Assembly: GCA_037951165.1 (NCBI GenBank)
Contig: JBBDHG010000116.1
Coordinates: 335,001 to 399,000 of the forward strand
DNA: 64,000 nucleotides
Reading direction: 5' to 3'
Origin: Lophius americanus
Taxonomy: Eukaryota > Chordata > Actinopteri > Lophiiformes > Lophiidae
Positions 1 to 13,000 of the stretch are shown piece by piece. Positions within the stretch are counted from its first letter, which is position 1. Every line of letters begins with the position of its first letter. A program made the translations under genes and the position numbers. Below the pieces are notes generated by a model that did not search any database, was not told the origin of the DNA, and saw only the letters and a list, made by a program, of their open reading frames with translations.

Positions 1-720
1 ATGTGCATCACACATGACACATGAAATACACAGTATAAATAACACATTATATGCAACACACTATATACACTATATAACAGACTAGGTGCATAGCACACAC
101 TACATATAAAACATACTATAAACGTGACTCACACTATATATAACAAATATGTATAACACATATATTAAACACCCGATATATAACAAACACTATATGCGAC
201 ACATCGAGCATACACATTGTATAAGACTATATAATACACATCATATGTAATACACTATAAATAACACTATAACACATGGGCTTGTGGCTGGAAAGCACTA
301 AGGACCTTGCTAAGGGTCCGCACGGGATTTCTGCCACGCCCTGTTCTTACTAGGATTCAACGTCATTTCTCGATCATCAAAGTCCGTGGTGTAACCCTCT
401 GAGCCGGCACCAATTAAATGCGACACATACGTACCTCAGTATATATATATATATATATAAAAAAGACACAAATAATATACAACACACTATAAATAATACA
501 CATTTTGTATTACATTGTTTTAATAAACTTAACACAAATTCCTTATAATTATGTATAAAACATGCTTTATGCACACACAATAATGTATAACACACATCAT
601 TTACAATACACGTAGCATAATACATTATATATAACAGCCATTATAAATAACAGCCATTATTTATAACACACTGTATATAACGCATATATAACACATGTGT
701 GTCATGTATTCACATACATT
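1..720. repeat. AT-rich degenerate tandem repeat (ACACTATATAA-like)
   Basis: Almost the whole stretch is built from variants of TATATAACACAC and ACACTATATAAC. It includes a short (TA)n run near 439-460. A non-repetitive piece at about 276-420 interrupts it. No coding signal is seen; the short open frames here are low complexity. Confidence 0.7.
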
Positions 721-1300
721 ATCTATCACAAACAGACACTTGCTGCACTATTCTCTGACATGAAAATGATGGTGGTGATTTAATGATGATAGTAAAGATG
801 TAATGATGATGTAATGACGATGACGATGATGAAGGTGTCTAACTGCAGATGTCTGCATCTCTGGGCTCATTGCCATAGCAAACATGAGTCTCAGGGTCAG
901 AGGTTAGGTTAAGGATGCCAACAGCATAGTGGGAAATGAGGAGGGTGATGTAAATGTCTTCCAGTCACTTGTTAGCTAGTTAGATATACAGTAACATTGC
1001 TGAATGTCACTGACGCCAGCCTCCTGCATCTTATTGGGTGAACATGACTGATGGGTTGCAACGTGTCACGTGACATGGACAGCACTCAGACCGACCTATC
1101 TAAACCAGCATCGTGAACACTGTGGTCATCTCGAGAGCAATAAAATTATCATTGCCTCCATGCAGACAATCAGGAGTTCTGACCAATAGGACAACAGAAC
1201 TGACCAGCTGCAGGTGGAGTCATGGTGCTGATGATGAAATCACTTTGTCACTAATAAAGTCTTATTTTGTACAAAGAGAAAAATTTCCTCCTCAATATTT
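721..1300. other. Intergenic, nothing recognised
   Basis: Short ATGATG-rich patch near 765-830, then unremarkable sequence. No exon, RNA gene or recognisable mobile element is seen. Confidence 0.5.
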
Positions 1301-1301
1301 A

Positions 1302-1470
1302 CATGATTACTCCATACGTAGAGGATCATTTCATATTTAGAGGATTAGCTGATATTTTGAGGATTACTTCATATTTGGAAGATAACTCAGTATCTGAAGG
1401 ATTCCTTGATATTTGGAGAATTGCTCAATATTTAGACGATTACTCGTTATCTGGAGGATTACTCCATATT
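1302..1470. repeat. 19-bp minisatellite, about nine copies
   Basis: Units of the form GAGGATTACTTCATATTTG repeat head to tail with period 19 and roughly 70-90 percent identity. Because 19 is not a multiple of 3, the open frame across it is a by-product and not a gene. Confidence 0.8.
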
Positions 1471-4050
1471 AAGGGTATCATCGAACCAGCAGCTGCTGGA
1501 TGGCATTCCCCGGCTGCTGCTTATCAGGGATCAAAGTCTTTCCAGGACAATCTGAACCAATCAGCTGCTTGTTGGCTGAATCAGGGCTTAGCATCTAGTG
1601 CACTGTGTCTATAAAACAATGCTAAGCTAGCGATTAGCATGTAAGCTAGGTGGTACAGTCTAATGTCATAGTTGTTAGTTAGCGAGGCTTCTGCTCTGTA
1701 ACAATGGATTGTGGGTAGGTTTAGTAAGCATCTGTGGAAGCTCCAGCTCTCCTGTTCCACTGGCCGCCAGCGGCCGGGGCCACACTCAGGTTTAAGGAAT
1801 AAGTTAATGTGAAGGTTGTTGTCTCTGCTCAGGTCAAAGGTTAGTGTGAGCCCTGCCTGGACGTGACAGTGACTACTACAATCAGAACGGTGGCCTGGCC
1901 CCGCCACCACTGATCAATTTATCTATAGCGCCATGGTCTGAGCTGGTTTCTATATCAACTGAATACATGGAGATTAGCAAACATAATGTTTTCCATGTGA
2001 TCATTGTTATTTTTTACCTGATTGATTGATGTATTTATCAGGACTGATGGCTCATCAGTTTGTTGTAGATTTTTGACACCTGTTCATTTATTCTATTGCC
2101 AATCAGTGGCCATTTATATTGAGGAGGACCTTCTACCTTTAGTCACCGGTTCACCTGACCAGTGATTTTTCACCTAACCCATCAGTGTTCATTTCAAAAT
2201 AAAAGCTCAACAAGTGTTCTGTGTCTTTGTACTGACTCTTCTGAAACAGGTATGTTACTTTCCAGTGATGTCTATTAAATGGCGCAGCCGCCAGGAACTC
2301 TAAGTAGTCTAATGTCACGTAAAGTAATCTAATCTACAGTTCAGTCCAGACCACTTAATAATCCCAAATAGGGCAGTTCATTTCCCAAGTCAACAGAAAA
2401 TAGGTAAGGAACAATACTTACACTGACAACAGCGATTGAGACATCAGTATCAAGATGACGGTGACAACACGTGCACAAATGATCAGGTGACCATGACAGA
2501 AGCATGACCCCAAAGTCTCTACGTAACAGTTTGATCAAAGTTACATAAAATGGTTATGGCTTTGGGCTTCATCGGGAGGGGAATTTTCTGATGTCCCCCT
2601 TTGACAATAGTCGGTGTTCATAAATGTAGGTTGGGAATCAAACAGCTGCTGCTATCTGTATATAGGGTAAAAAGCAGTGGGAGAGAGGACGGAGCCCTGA
2701 GGACAGCCTCTGATTTAAATTGTGACAGTAGATGTGTCCATTTACAAAAACCGGCTGGGTTCTATCTGTTAAGTAAAAAAAATAAAATAAAATAAAATCT
2801 CATCCCGTACCATTAAATGTGAAGCAAATTTAAAATAGGCGGCTGCATCTGGTTAAAAGCTGAACTGAAATCAGCAAATAGAAATCTTCATTGGTTTTGG
2901 GTTTTTCCAGATGTAACTTTGTCTTCACAGGTAAAATTTCCTAACAGACTTTTCAAACCGCAAAAATAACAAAAGAATTAAAAACATTTTGCAAGTCAGT
3001 GTCATCCACCCCAAAAACACTGAGGAGTTGTCTGGTCTCACAGGTATGATGTTAACAGACGGCACTGATTTTATTCCTTACCAGGCAGCTCTTAGTTCAA
3101 AGTTACTATTGGCCTACTGTTTTTCAAATTTCTTTCTCCTTATTTCATTTTTCAGTTCTTTGGTAACAGCTTTCCTCTCCAGAGGATAATACTTTTCCAT
3201 TGTTACAAAAGGTTTGACATTTGGGTAAATAACAACCTTCTGGGTTGGGATGCCTGAATCCACACAGAATCTTATATATCAGGGCTCTCTTTCAGTTAGC
3301 ACATTTTCACCACAATTATCGTACTCATCATAAAAACACTGCCAGTCTGTACGGTCATGGCACGTCTAAAGTGAGGCGATACTATCCTCTGCCTGCATTC
3401 TTATGGTCCTCTCCTCCCGTTCCAGGCGCCTGAATGCGGGTCTGCAGACAGGCTGAGACATACACCGTTATCTGTTATGATAAGCAGAGAGAAGACGTAG
3501 GCCAGGATCTGTACGCAACGCTTACTGAGCCATAACAAAAATCAATAAGATAGATCTTTTTTGTGCAGAGGCACAGGTTACATAACTTTCTTATGTTTTC
3601 AAAGTCTTTTTAAAATGCAGTGGTTCAAATCCCCTGAGATAAATGTCGGTGCCCCGGGGCAAATCAAATTCAGTCTGTGTGTGAAATCAGCAATCAGCTG
3701 AGCAGCAGCTGAGGCGTTGGTACGCAGATGTATCCACTAATGTCTACTGTTGGAATTGACAGGGTTAATACGAGGGGTGGAGAGAGACCGTGAACAATTT
3801 GTTTTCTGGAGAACAAATTCTCTCTTACGACAACGGTTCTGTTGTACCTTTTGTTGAGGAAAAAAAAAACACACCTCCCCCTTGACTTTTCATGGTGATC
3901 TCCGATGACTGTTTCGGTTGAAATGGGCTTCGAACCCACTTATTCTTTGGTTATTTATAAAGTCAATAATTTTATTGGAATAAATAATAATTTTACAAAG
4001 ATTTGAGCCAGGAAATTGTCTTTTGTACTGCCACCTGCCAGACGGCAGGG
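1471..4050. other. Intergenic, mostly unrecognised
   Basis: No exon with conserved protein similarity was found on either strand. A patch at 2600-2790 (frame containing YRVKSSGREDGAL) has the look of an old repeat copy but could not be assigned. An AATAAA on the minus strand at 3976-3971, 80 bases past the ctc1 stop, is the likely ctc1 polyadenylation signal. Confidence 0.4.
3971..3976 (-). promoter_or_regulatory. Candidate polyadenylation signal of ctc1
   Basis: AATAAA on the minus strand, about 80 bases downstream of the ctc1 stop codon. It is the nearest canonical hexamer and would give a very short 3' UTR. Confidence 0.45.
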
Positions 4051-4055
4051 TGTGG

Positions 4056-7000
4056 CTATGAACTCTGAGAGATGAGGTCAGAGTTGACCTGCAGACAGGT
4101 GAGCTGTAGGGGAGGAGTCATGCGGGTCATGAAGTCTCTCTCTCCGCGACTGAACCTCTTCACATCTGAAAGCAAAAAAAGCGTAACGTCTGGAGAACAG
4201 TTTAGAAGCAAAGGCTTTGATCCTACATTGATGTTAACACATTACCTTCTGATCTCCAATTCTTCTGATTGGTCTGTTTCCTGCAGGTGAGAGTCACCTG
4301 ACGACACACGGACTCACTGCTGCACACACACAACAGGAAGTCGAGGAGAGCATCATCTGAAGGACACGCCTGAAACACACACATGTGATTACACACTCTA
4401 CTTGGACAACATACACCTCCTGGGAGCAAGAAGAGGTACTGACCGGACTCTGGCCCCGGGGGTAGACCCTGAGGTGACCTCTGACCCTGAGCGCTCTTTG
4501 AAGACCCTCCCACTGAGAATCAGCCAACCCCAGCAGAGAACAAACCAAAGGACCTGGAACCCAGACGTGTGCCTCACCGGTCCCGTCATCGATCACCAAC
4601 CTAATCAATAATCAATACAGCGTAACACCTGATCAATAAGCAATTATCAATAATGAGAGATACGCAGTCTGAAAACATTTTCGAATGTGAATGCTAGATT
4701 TTGAAAGACCAATACTAAACCGGACTCCTTCCATGAAACATTGAGGAAAAACCAAAAGAGTATGAAAGATGTTCCATATCTGAAAGTATGCAGAAAATGT
4801 TGTTGCCAAACTCCAATGCTGATGTGGAATAGAATGCTGAACATTACTCAAAGAGTGTGAAGAAGATGTAGTACTTGACTCTAAAGAGTATGATTCGGAT
4901 AAATATTTGAATAAAATGCATTATATGTAAAAGATGTTGAAGATGGTTCTAATTTTATTGTTGGATCAAGGGGTACCTCCCGTAAGTGGTTACAATGTTG
5001 TGGCGTATCTTTAAATAGATAACTGGGTCAGGTGAGTCAGATTTGTCTATAAATAGACTGAGGTCATGTGACTCATCTGTACCTATAAATAGATAGACTA
5101 GGTCATGTGACTCAGCTGCAGCTAAATAGACTGATGAGCTCATGTGACTCAGCTGCATCTAAAGAGACTGATGAGGTCATGTGACTCAGCTGCATCTAAA
5201 AAGGCTGATGTGGTCATGTAACTGCTGCATTTTAAAAGATTCTAGCTGGAGGATAAAGGCAGGAAAATGAGTATCACTGAAACGATGGCTTGATGACGAA
5301 CCACGATATTGCTGGACAATTTGATATATGGCTTGGCCAAATTAAGCTAAAAATAGAGAGATTTCTGAATGACCTTGTTTCGAGGTGAAAGTATGAAGGA
5401 TCAGTGAATCAATGAAATAGTATGAATAAACAAGACTTTCGAAGACGGTCCACATCTGAATGAATCTTCGTTCATCTGTGATAGTATGAACGATATGAAA
5501 ATCTGAATAGATGCAAGACTCTCCTGACTGAGCTCAACATTTGGATGCCTGAATGCTTATATATGCTTATAATGAACTACTAGAAGTAGTTAGGTTAAAA
5601 AAATTTAAAAAAAACCCTAACCAACATCACAATATTCAATATAAACCGAAACACTTAAGACTTCCCTGGTTCCAGATCCATACCAAGACTGACTTTACTC
5701 TGGAACCAAACCCAGACTGACTTGGCCCCGGACCATAACCCAGACTTACTTGGCTCTGGACTCAAACACGGCTGAGGTTGAAGGGCACTGAGAACTGGAA
5801 CAGGCCTAAGAGAGCCAAAGATCAGTCAGTGAATCTGCACCAATAAGATGAATCAACAGTGGAACCAATAACAGACCTGTGTGTAGATCCCCCCACATAG
5901 CGAACAACTCCACTGAAGATGCAGGAACAGGAAACACACCATATGACCTTTGACCTGAGCAACAGTGCACATCTGTTCTGAGCTGCCTGCCCACATACCA
6001 AGATGCATCATGGGAACAGGCGAAGGCCGATTAGAGCTGACGGGAAAGACATTAATCAAAAAGACAGACATGATATTTCCATACTGGTGACATAGTGATG
6101 AGATGTTGGTGACGTAATGGTGAAATGGTGGTGACAGGGATGAAACGGTGGTGACAAAGCCATGACAGTGGTGACAGAGCGAAGACAATGGTGAGATGGT
6201 GGCGACATAGCGATGACAGCGGTGAGATGATGGTGACATAGCGATGACAGCGGTGAGATGTTGGTGACATAGCGATGACAGCGGTGAGATGTTGGTGACA
6301 TAGCGATGACAGCGGTGAGATGATGGTGACATAGCGATGACAGCGGTGAGATGATGGTGACATAGCGATGACAGCGGTGAGATGATGGTGACATAGCGAT
6401 GACAGCGGTGAGATGATGGTGACATAGCGATGACAGCGGTGAGATGATGATGACATAGCAATGACAGCGGTGAGATGATGATGACATAGCGATGACAGCG
6501 GTGAGATGATGATGACATAGCGATGACAGCGGTGAGATGGCAGTGACATAGCGATGACAGCGGTGAGATGGCAGTGACATAGCGATGACAGTGTTGAGAT
6601 GGCGGTGACATAGCGATGACAGTGGTGAGATGGCGGTGACATAGCGATGACAGGGGTGAGATGGTGATGACAGTGTTGAGATGGTGATGACAGTGTTGAG
6701 ATGGTGATGACAGTGTTGAGATGGTGATGACAGTGTTGAGATGGCGGTGACAGTGTTGAGATGGTGAGGACATCGCATTGACAGGGGTGAGATGATGATG
6801 ACAGGGGTGAGATGGTGGTTGGTGACATGGTTTCATATTGGTGAGATAATGGCAAAATAATTACCTGATATCTCCCAGTGTGACAACGGTTATAGAACTG
6901 ATTGGCAGATGGGAGCAGTACACACTACCAGTCCTACAAACGCACAACACACACACATATAACATGTTAGTAAGTGACTCAGACTCGGACACAGGGACAG

Positions 7001-10000
7001 GTTCAGAAAACAGTCATACCGTAATAAAGATAAAAGCTGTACTGTGTGTGAGTATTGTGTGTTTTACCTGGACGTTCTCCTCTGGAAAGCAGAAAGCAGC
7101 AGTGTATTGCCAGGCAACAGGCCAGGTGGGTAGGGGATGCGACTTAAATCCAGGTATACTTGGAGGCTCCTCCCACTTTGGTCACACATTGTGAGACGCA
7201 CACCTAGTTACACATACAGACACAGGCACTGCAGTTTCTATCTTTATTAAGGCTTAGTTATTTTTAAGCCAGTACCTGTGTCTGAGTCTCCTGAGCTGCT
7301 GGTCTGGTTCTTCAGACTGATCCTGTCAGACACCAGTGCCTGGAAACACACCACCTTAGACCTGATGGAAGACCAGAACGAAAGTACCAGATTGGTTGGA
7401 CCGCGACAGTATACAGGAACAGAGAGTATCCACCAGGAGATAAGGATGGAAACGATCGGCATCAGAACTACAGGAGTGCTGACCGGACTTAGGGTAGGAT
7501 GGCGAGACAGGGGACACCAATGAGATCAGGGCCACCCCCCACAGTGGAGGAGCGATGGACCAATTAGGACAGGAGGATCAAACAGTCATATGAAAAAATG
7601 AAGGAGTCACATGACAAAAGGGTTGCCTATGTGGGACACCTACAGGACCTCGCCCACTTGGTAGGTCAAAAGATAAGTAATCCGTACGAGTTCTGGACAT
7701 GAATACATCAGACAGGAAGTTAATCAGTAATCAGGTTACCTAGAGCCCAGTGGGCTCACCATATGAAGGGATGGGCATTAGGGTCGGGTTTCAAAGTAGT
7801 ATGAGTAGCAGGCAATACAGGGGAACCTGGCCGTGCTGACTGGTGGTATCACAGACTGGTTATATGTAAGTGGCGTGTCGCCTCTTGGTGAGGTAAGAAC
7901 CATGCGTGTACAGGATCTCCTCTATGCATAGCATTGGTTCCAGATCCAAAATCCTGGAGAGGTGCTGGTCCCATAGCAAGAAGTTTGGTGTCGGAATACT
8001 CACAAGCTCCCGTGTCAGCACCTGACTGAGTTTTTGACTGAGTCTATTCACCGAACAGATAAAATGATATCTATGATGTTTGAGATGATGTGGTTCTGTT
8101 GGCTTTATCATTCCGGCCTCGTCACCAGCACTGGAGCAGTTTGAAATTCAAATCTGAGGAATTTGGTTCCAGTTAACCATGAGATGGACAGGAGGCTCGG
8201 TTCAGCATAAGCAGTTTTGATAATGTTGTATCAGTCATTTGTGGTGAAGAGAGAGGTGAGTCATATGGCAATGACCTCAATTTACCAGTGGATTTACATT
8301 TCGCCCCACACCTAAGCTCATGAGCACTGGGAAAATAATGAAAGAATGAAGTCAATGGTACAAGCAGCTGAAATGAGCTTCCTTCATAGAATGGCAGAGC
8401 TCAGTCTTAGAAAGAATTTGTGGAGTCACTGCTCCTTCATGTTGAACAGAACCATGTTAAGGTGGTTCGGGAATCTCATCAGGATGCCACCAGGACACTT
8501 AACTCTATGGTTTTCCAGGCCTGTCAAACTAGGAAGAGAACACATTATACAGTATAGCTCACATAGACTGGGAACGCCTAAGCATCTCCCAGGATGAGGA
8601 GAGAGTTGCTTGGGGTAGGGATGTCTGGAATACCCTTTTTTAGCATGATCCCACCACGAAATTACCCCAGATTACAGAAAAAAAAAAAGAATGGTCTTGT
8701 ACCTGGAGTCAATGACCTCAGAGACGGAGAGGACGGACGGCAAGAGATCCTATGACAGAGAGAGAGTTAGGCGAGTGTGTTTTACCTGAGTGCGTTAAAT
8801 GTAACGGCATTTCCTGTATGGACAGTACCTGTGTATAGTTGTGCAGCACCAGTGGGCATGTCAGAGTGTGGATCCTCCAGTCAGGTTGGACCTGGAGGGT
8901 AGAGTCAGTGTGGAGCCCCACTTCACTCCGCCCATGAAAACCACAGCCAATTAAAACACTGGGATCCTAAAAGACAAACGGAGGCAGATCAGATAAGGAA
9001 ATTTTGGCCCCGCCCCGGTTACTTCATGGCGGTGGTGTTTAACCACTGTGTTGGCCCGCCCCCGGTGACAACGTGGTGGTAGTTCTTTACCTGTGTGTAA
9101 GCGATAAGTCTGTAAAAGGTTCCAGGCTGGAGGAGAGGGAACCAGCGCGCCGAAGCACCGGAAAATACCAACACCACCTGAAACCAGGTAACACAGGTGC
9201 ACGAGATGTATGAGGTAATATGATGCATCATGGGATATGTAGAGATTCCTCACCTTGCCCATCCGTTCTGTGTCTGTCTCTCTTTCTGTCATTGGTCCAT
9301 TCTTTGGGTCATGTCCCCAACTGATTACTGGACCAATCACAGCAGCTCTGAGAGAGAAGCATATGGACAGTCCCGCCTCTGGCTTCTTAAAGTCCGCCCT
9401 CACATTCCTCCAGGCAACACCCTCTTTATCCTTCACTATAATCACGATGGAGACACAGGGCCGGGAATGACATGTTTTCATGGTAATGGAGGAGACGGGA
9501 AAGTGGAAGGAGTCTTTTCTTCTCTTCTTCGCTACAGTCTGATCTCCACCCTCTGTTTCTGTGGCATAATCACATGACTCCACCCCACTTCCTTGCAGGT
9601 GTTTTAACATGGCAACAGAGGGACTCAGGATATGGAGGTGGTCCAGAGAAAACTGCAGGTAGACTCTGTCACACACACACACACACATCCACGGTATCAA
9701 ATATTGTGTGTGCGTTTGTCGGAGTGTCTGTGTGTGTGGGTTTGTGTGTGAGCGTACCTGCAGTGTTTATGTGTGATGTACTTGTCCTGGTCAAGGTGTT
9801 CGTAGGACGGGAACTCTGATTGGATGAATCTTTCCGTTACCATCGTGAACTGATGGACACACACCAGACAACCTGCAATACCCACAAGTTAACCCACCTG
9901 CCCAGGATCTTTGACTTTTATACGCATGTGAAAGTGCATACCGATCCAGGCGGTGTTGAAGGCTTCCCTCTGACCTTCCACGCCTTCCTGTCTGGTTTCC

Positions 10001-13000
10001 GTGACGACACAGGCCACAGCTCCCTTTCCGTCCCTCAGCTGCAGAGCGTGTCCAGACGTCTGTGATGGAAGCTCCAGCACGCCAACCAGCAGCAGGGGAC
10101 GTGGCCTACAACACAGCACATCACCAATGAGCTGTTGACCAGAAGCAGGAGGGGAGGCCTATCTCGCCACATACCACCACTGAGCTGCTTCATTTTGGTT
10201 GCTGATGAGGGTACAACTAGGCTCAGACTGGATTAAGGAACAGGATCCCTCCCGTGGAACTGGTCTAAATCAAAGGTAGTACATCAGCGGTAGGATCTGA
10301 TAGTTGCCTACTTTGGGGTGAACAAAGGATGACGTTTCTCTATCTAACCATTATCTCACCTTCATCTCAGCTGTATCTCTGACTTTATCTGTTATCTCCC
10401 AGTACTGGGATCATTTTCAAGTTTCAGACCCTCTAAAAATCTCTAATAAGGTTTTCATCATGCATGCATGCATGAGATAGTAGCTGGATAACTGGGGACA
10501 GATGTGCTAATGCTAGCTGGAGCTATTACTGCAGATCTGTTAACACTAGATGGAACCTGTCTGTTGATTCGCCGTCCAGGATTACAGGCCCTTGCCTTGA
10601 TTCTGATGAATGCTGGTATCTAGTTACCAGTTCTGTCTGATCTATAAGCTCCTGGTACTGATCCTCACACATACCAAATAAGTCGGTCTCCTCCCAATTA
10701 TCCTGATGCGGATTGTCTGTCCCCCCCTGATTTTACCTGAGTTGGTCTCCAGCCTGGGGGTCACTGCTGGGGTTTGAGGTCCGTGTCCTGCAGGACCAGG
10801 CCAGTGCTAGGTTGATTTGAGATCTGTTCAGACTGGATCCACCAGGAGGAAGCAGAGACATCAGGGACACCGAGGACCAGCAATCTGAATGAAGAGACCG
10901 GTTCAGCTCTGAGATACTGGTGTACTGGTGCATCAGAGGGTCGGCCCGATACTGTAGAGAACCACAGAACATTAAACTGTAGGGTACCAGACAGCACAGA
11001 ACTTTAGACAAACAAGAGATCAAGGAACTATAGAGAACCATTGCCAGAGGACAGGTGTGAGGCTCATCCAACATCTCACAGTAGATATCCCTCCTTCTTC
11101 CTCGTCTCCACATTAACTCCATCAGCTTCCATGACAACTCACACACACATTGTGGCTGTAACCTGGGAACCAGACTGGAGACAGATAGACAGACAGGGGG
11201 TTTGATCAGGTTCAGGACTGCAGCAGAGCAAAGGATCACAGATCATCTGGTCCCCCTTCTTACTTTTGTGAGAGCTGTGAGCTTAAGTGACACGCCCAGA
11301 GGTACTCAGACACGCCCATGTTTTTCTCCAGCAGTAATCGTGGTAACGCTCCATCAGAGGGACAGCCGGTATTGGGAGGAGCCCCGCCCACTTTACTGAA
11401 GGTGGTGATCCTGAGGGTGGAGCGAAGACAGGTACAAAGCATGCTGGGAGGAAAGTCTGGACAGGGCCAGTACAGGAAGTGGACGTGATGGAGCTGCAGG
11501 TAAAAACACGGAGTCAGAGCGGACCTAACCCGACATCGTTCACCCCAAAAAGAGAGACCTTTCGCAGTGCGTTATTTCATGTGACTCACCTCTACCTGAT
11601 CTCCTGCTCTCAGTTTCCTCCTCAGTGTTGGCTGATAGGCCAGGCAGAGACCCACTGTCCTGTCAATCACATAAAGCCCCGCGCCCTCACTCACCACCTC
11701 AGTCACAGTGCCCTATAAGAGAAGAGGGGTAGTGCTTATACCCAAGGTAACCTGGGTCCAGTCTGATTTGAGTATCAGCTTTACCTCGTAGTCGATGACT
11801 CTGGAGCGTTTGATCCTGCCGGCTGATTGGATGGCAACCCGTTCAGGCTCCGCCTCCTGACAGGTTTCATCATCAAAGTGTGACATCATCGGCGGTGCCT
11901 GAATGTTTGACAGCGAAGCATTCTGTGTATATTGTGCTGGAGTGTGTGGGTAGATTTCCGACCGGTCTGTCGCACACAAGATGTTCTTCCCTCTCCATCC
12001 TCGTAGGACACACACACGCAGCGCCGTCACACAAACACTCTGACCAACAAATAAACACTGACTCCACCTCACACCAGAGCCCTGCAGACAGACAGACAGA
12101 GAGATGGATTCAGTCCAGCAAGTGACCAATCCCTGTTGACTGGAAGTGACATAACACCCACCTTAACAAGGACATGTATGCTTGCTGAGCTGTCTGACAG
12201 CCAGAAGCAGAAGAAGGTGGTTCCTCCCACCTCCAGCAGAGGGCAGACCGACCCAACCAACCCGCAGACTGACAGACGGCATCCAAGGGTCCTGGAAACA
12301 GACAAACTGGTAGGGTAGAGAGACCTTACTGAGACAGACAGGCAGCCAGAGATATAGGCAGGCGAGAGACTGAATGACAGACAGGTAAAAAGACACAAAG
12401 ACAGGTGAGACAGATAAGTAGAGAGACCGTTAAAGAGACAGACATATAGAGGGATATTTTAGAGACAGACAGACAGGTAGAGGAACAGACAGGTAGAAGG
12501 AGCGAGGGACATACAAGTAGAGAAACAGACAGGTAAGTGGGATAGACAGGCACATGAGACAGAGGGACATATAGGTAATCCACCTAAGGAGAAAAACCTA
12601 TACTTTCACAACTATGACATCACAGGTCAGGTGACCCACCTGTTGCATAGTACATCCAGGGCGTCTCTGACCCCTAATGCTCTGCTGTGCTTCAGTCTTC
12701 CTCCAGCAGCCAGTCCCTGCCCAGGATCAGGACAGAGCAGCGCAGGAGAACCACTCAGCTCCACATGTCCGCTTGACTCGTCCTGCCCTGAGGCATTATG
12801 GGGGATGTAGTTCCAGTGAGGGAGGAAGATTGGTTGGTCGAGCCACAGAGGAGAGGGAGACAGGCACTAGAGAAAGAGAAACAGTTGTCAGATGTAAGAC
12901 CTGCATCCTGACCCTGAATTCACGTTTAAAACGCCACACAGGAGGAAACACTCACAATATACAAATGGAAGAACGCATCACACTCACCTCGCACCTGACG

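Noticed and set aside
3925..3945. GGTTCGAAGCC-like B box on the minus strand, possible tRNA
   Set aside because: No matching A box, acceptor stem or cloverleaf could be built around it.
5853..6855. Minus-strand frames of 240-327 codons rich in His, Ser and Pro
   Set aside because: They translate the 31-bp minisatellite in three frames. Only the last 160 bases (6036-5877) belong to a real exon, of ctc1.
12069..12583. Val/Ser/Cys/Leu-rich frames
   Set aside because: Shadow frames of GACAGACAGG repeats and of ctc1 exon 12291-12162 read in the wrong frame.
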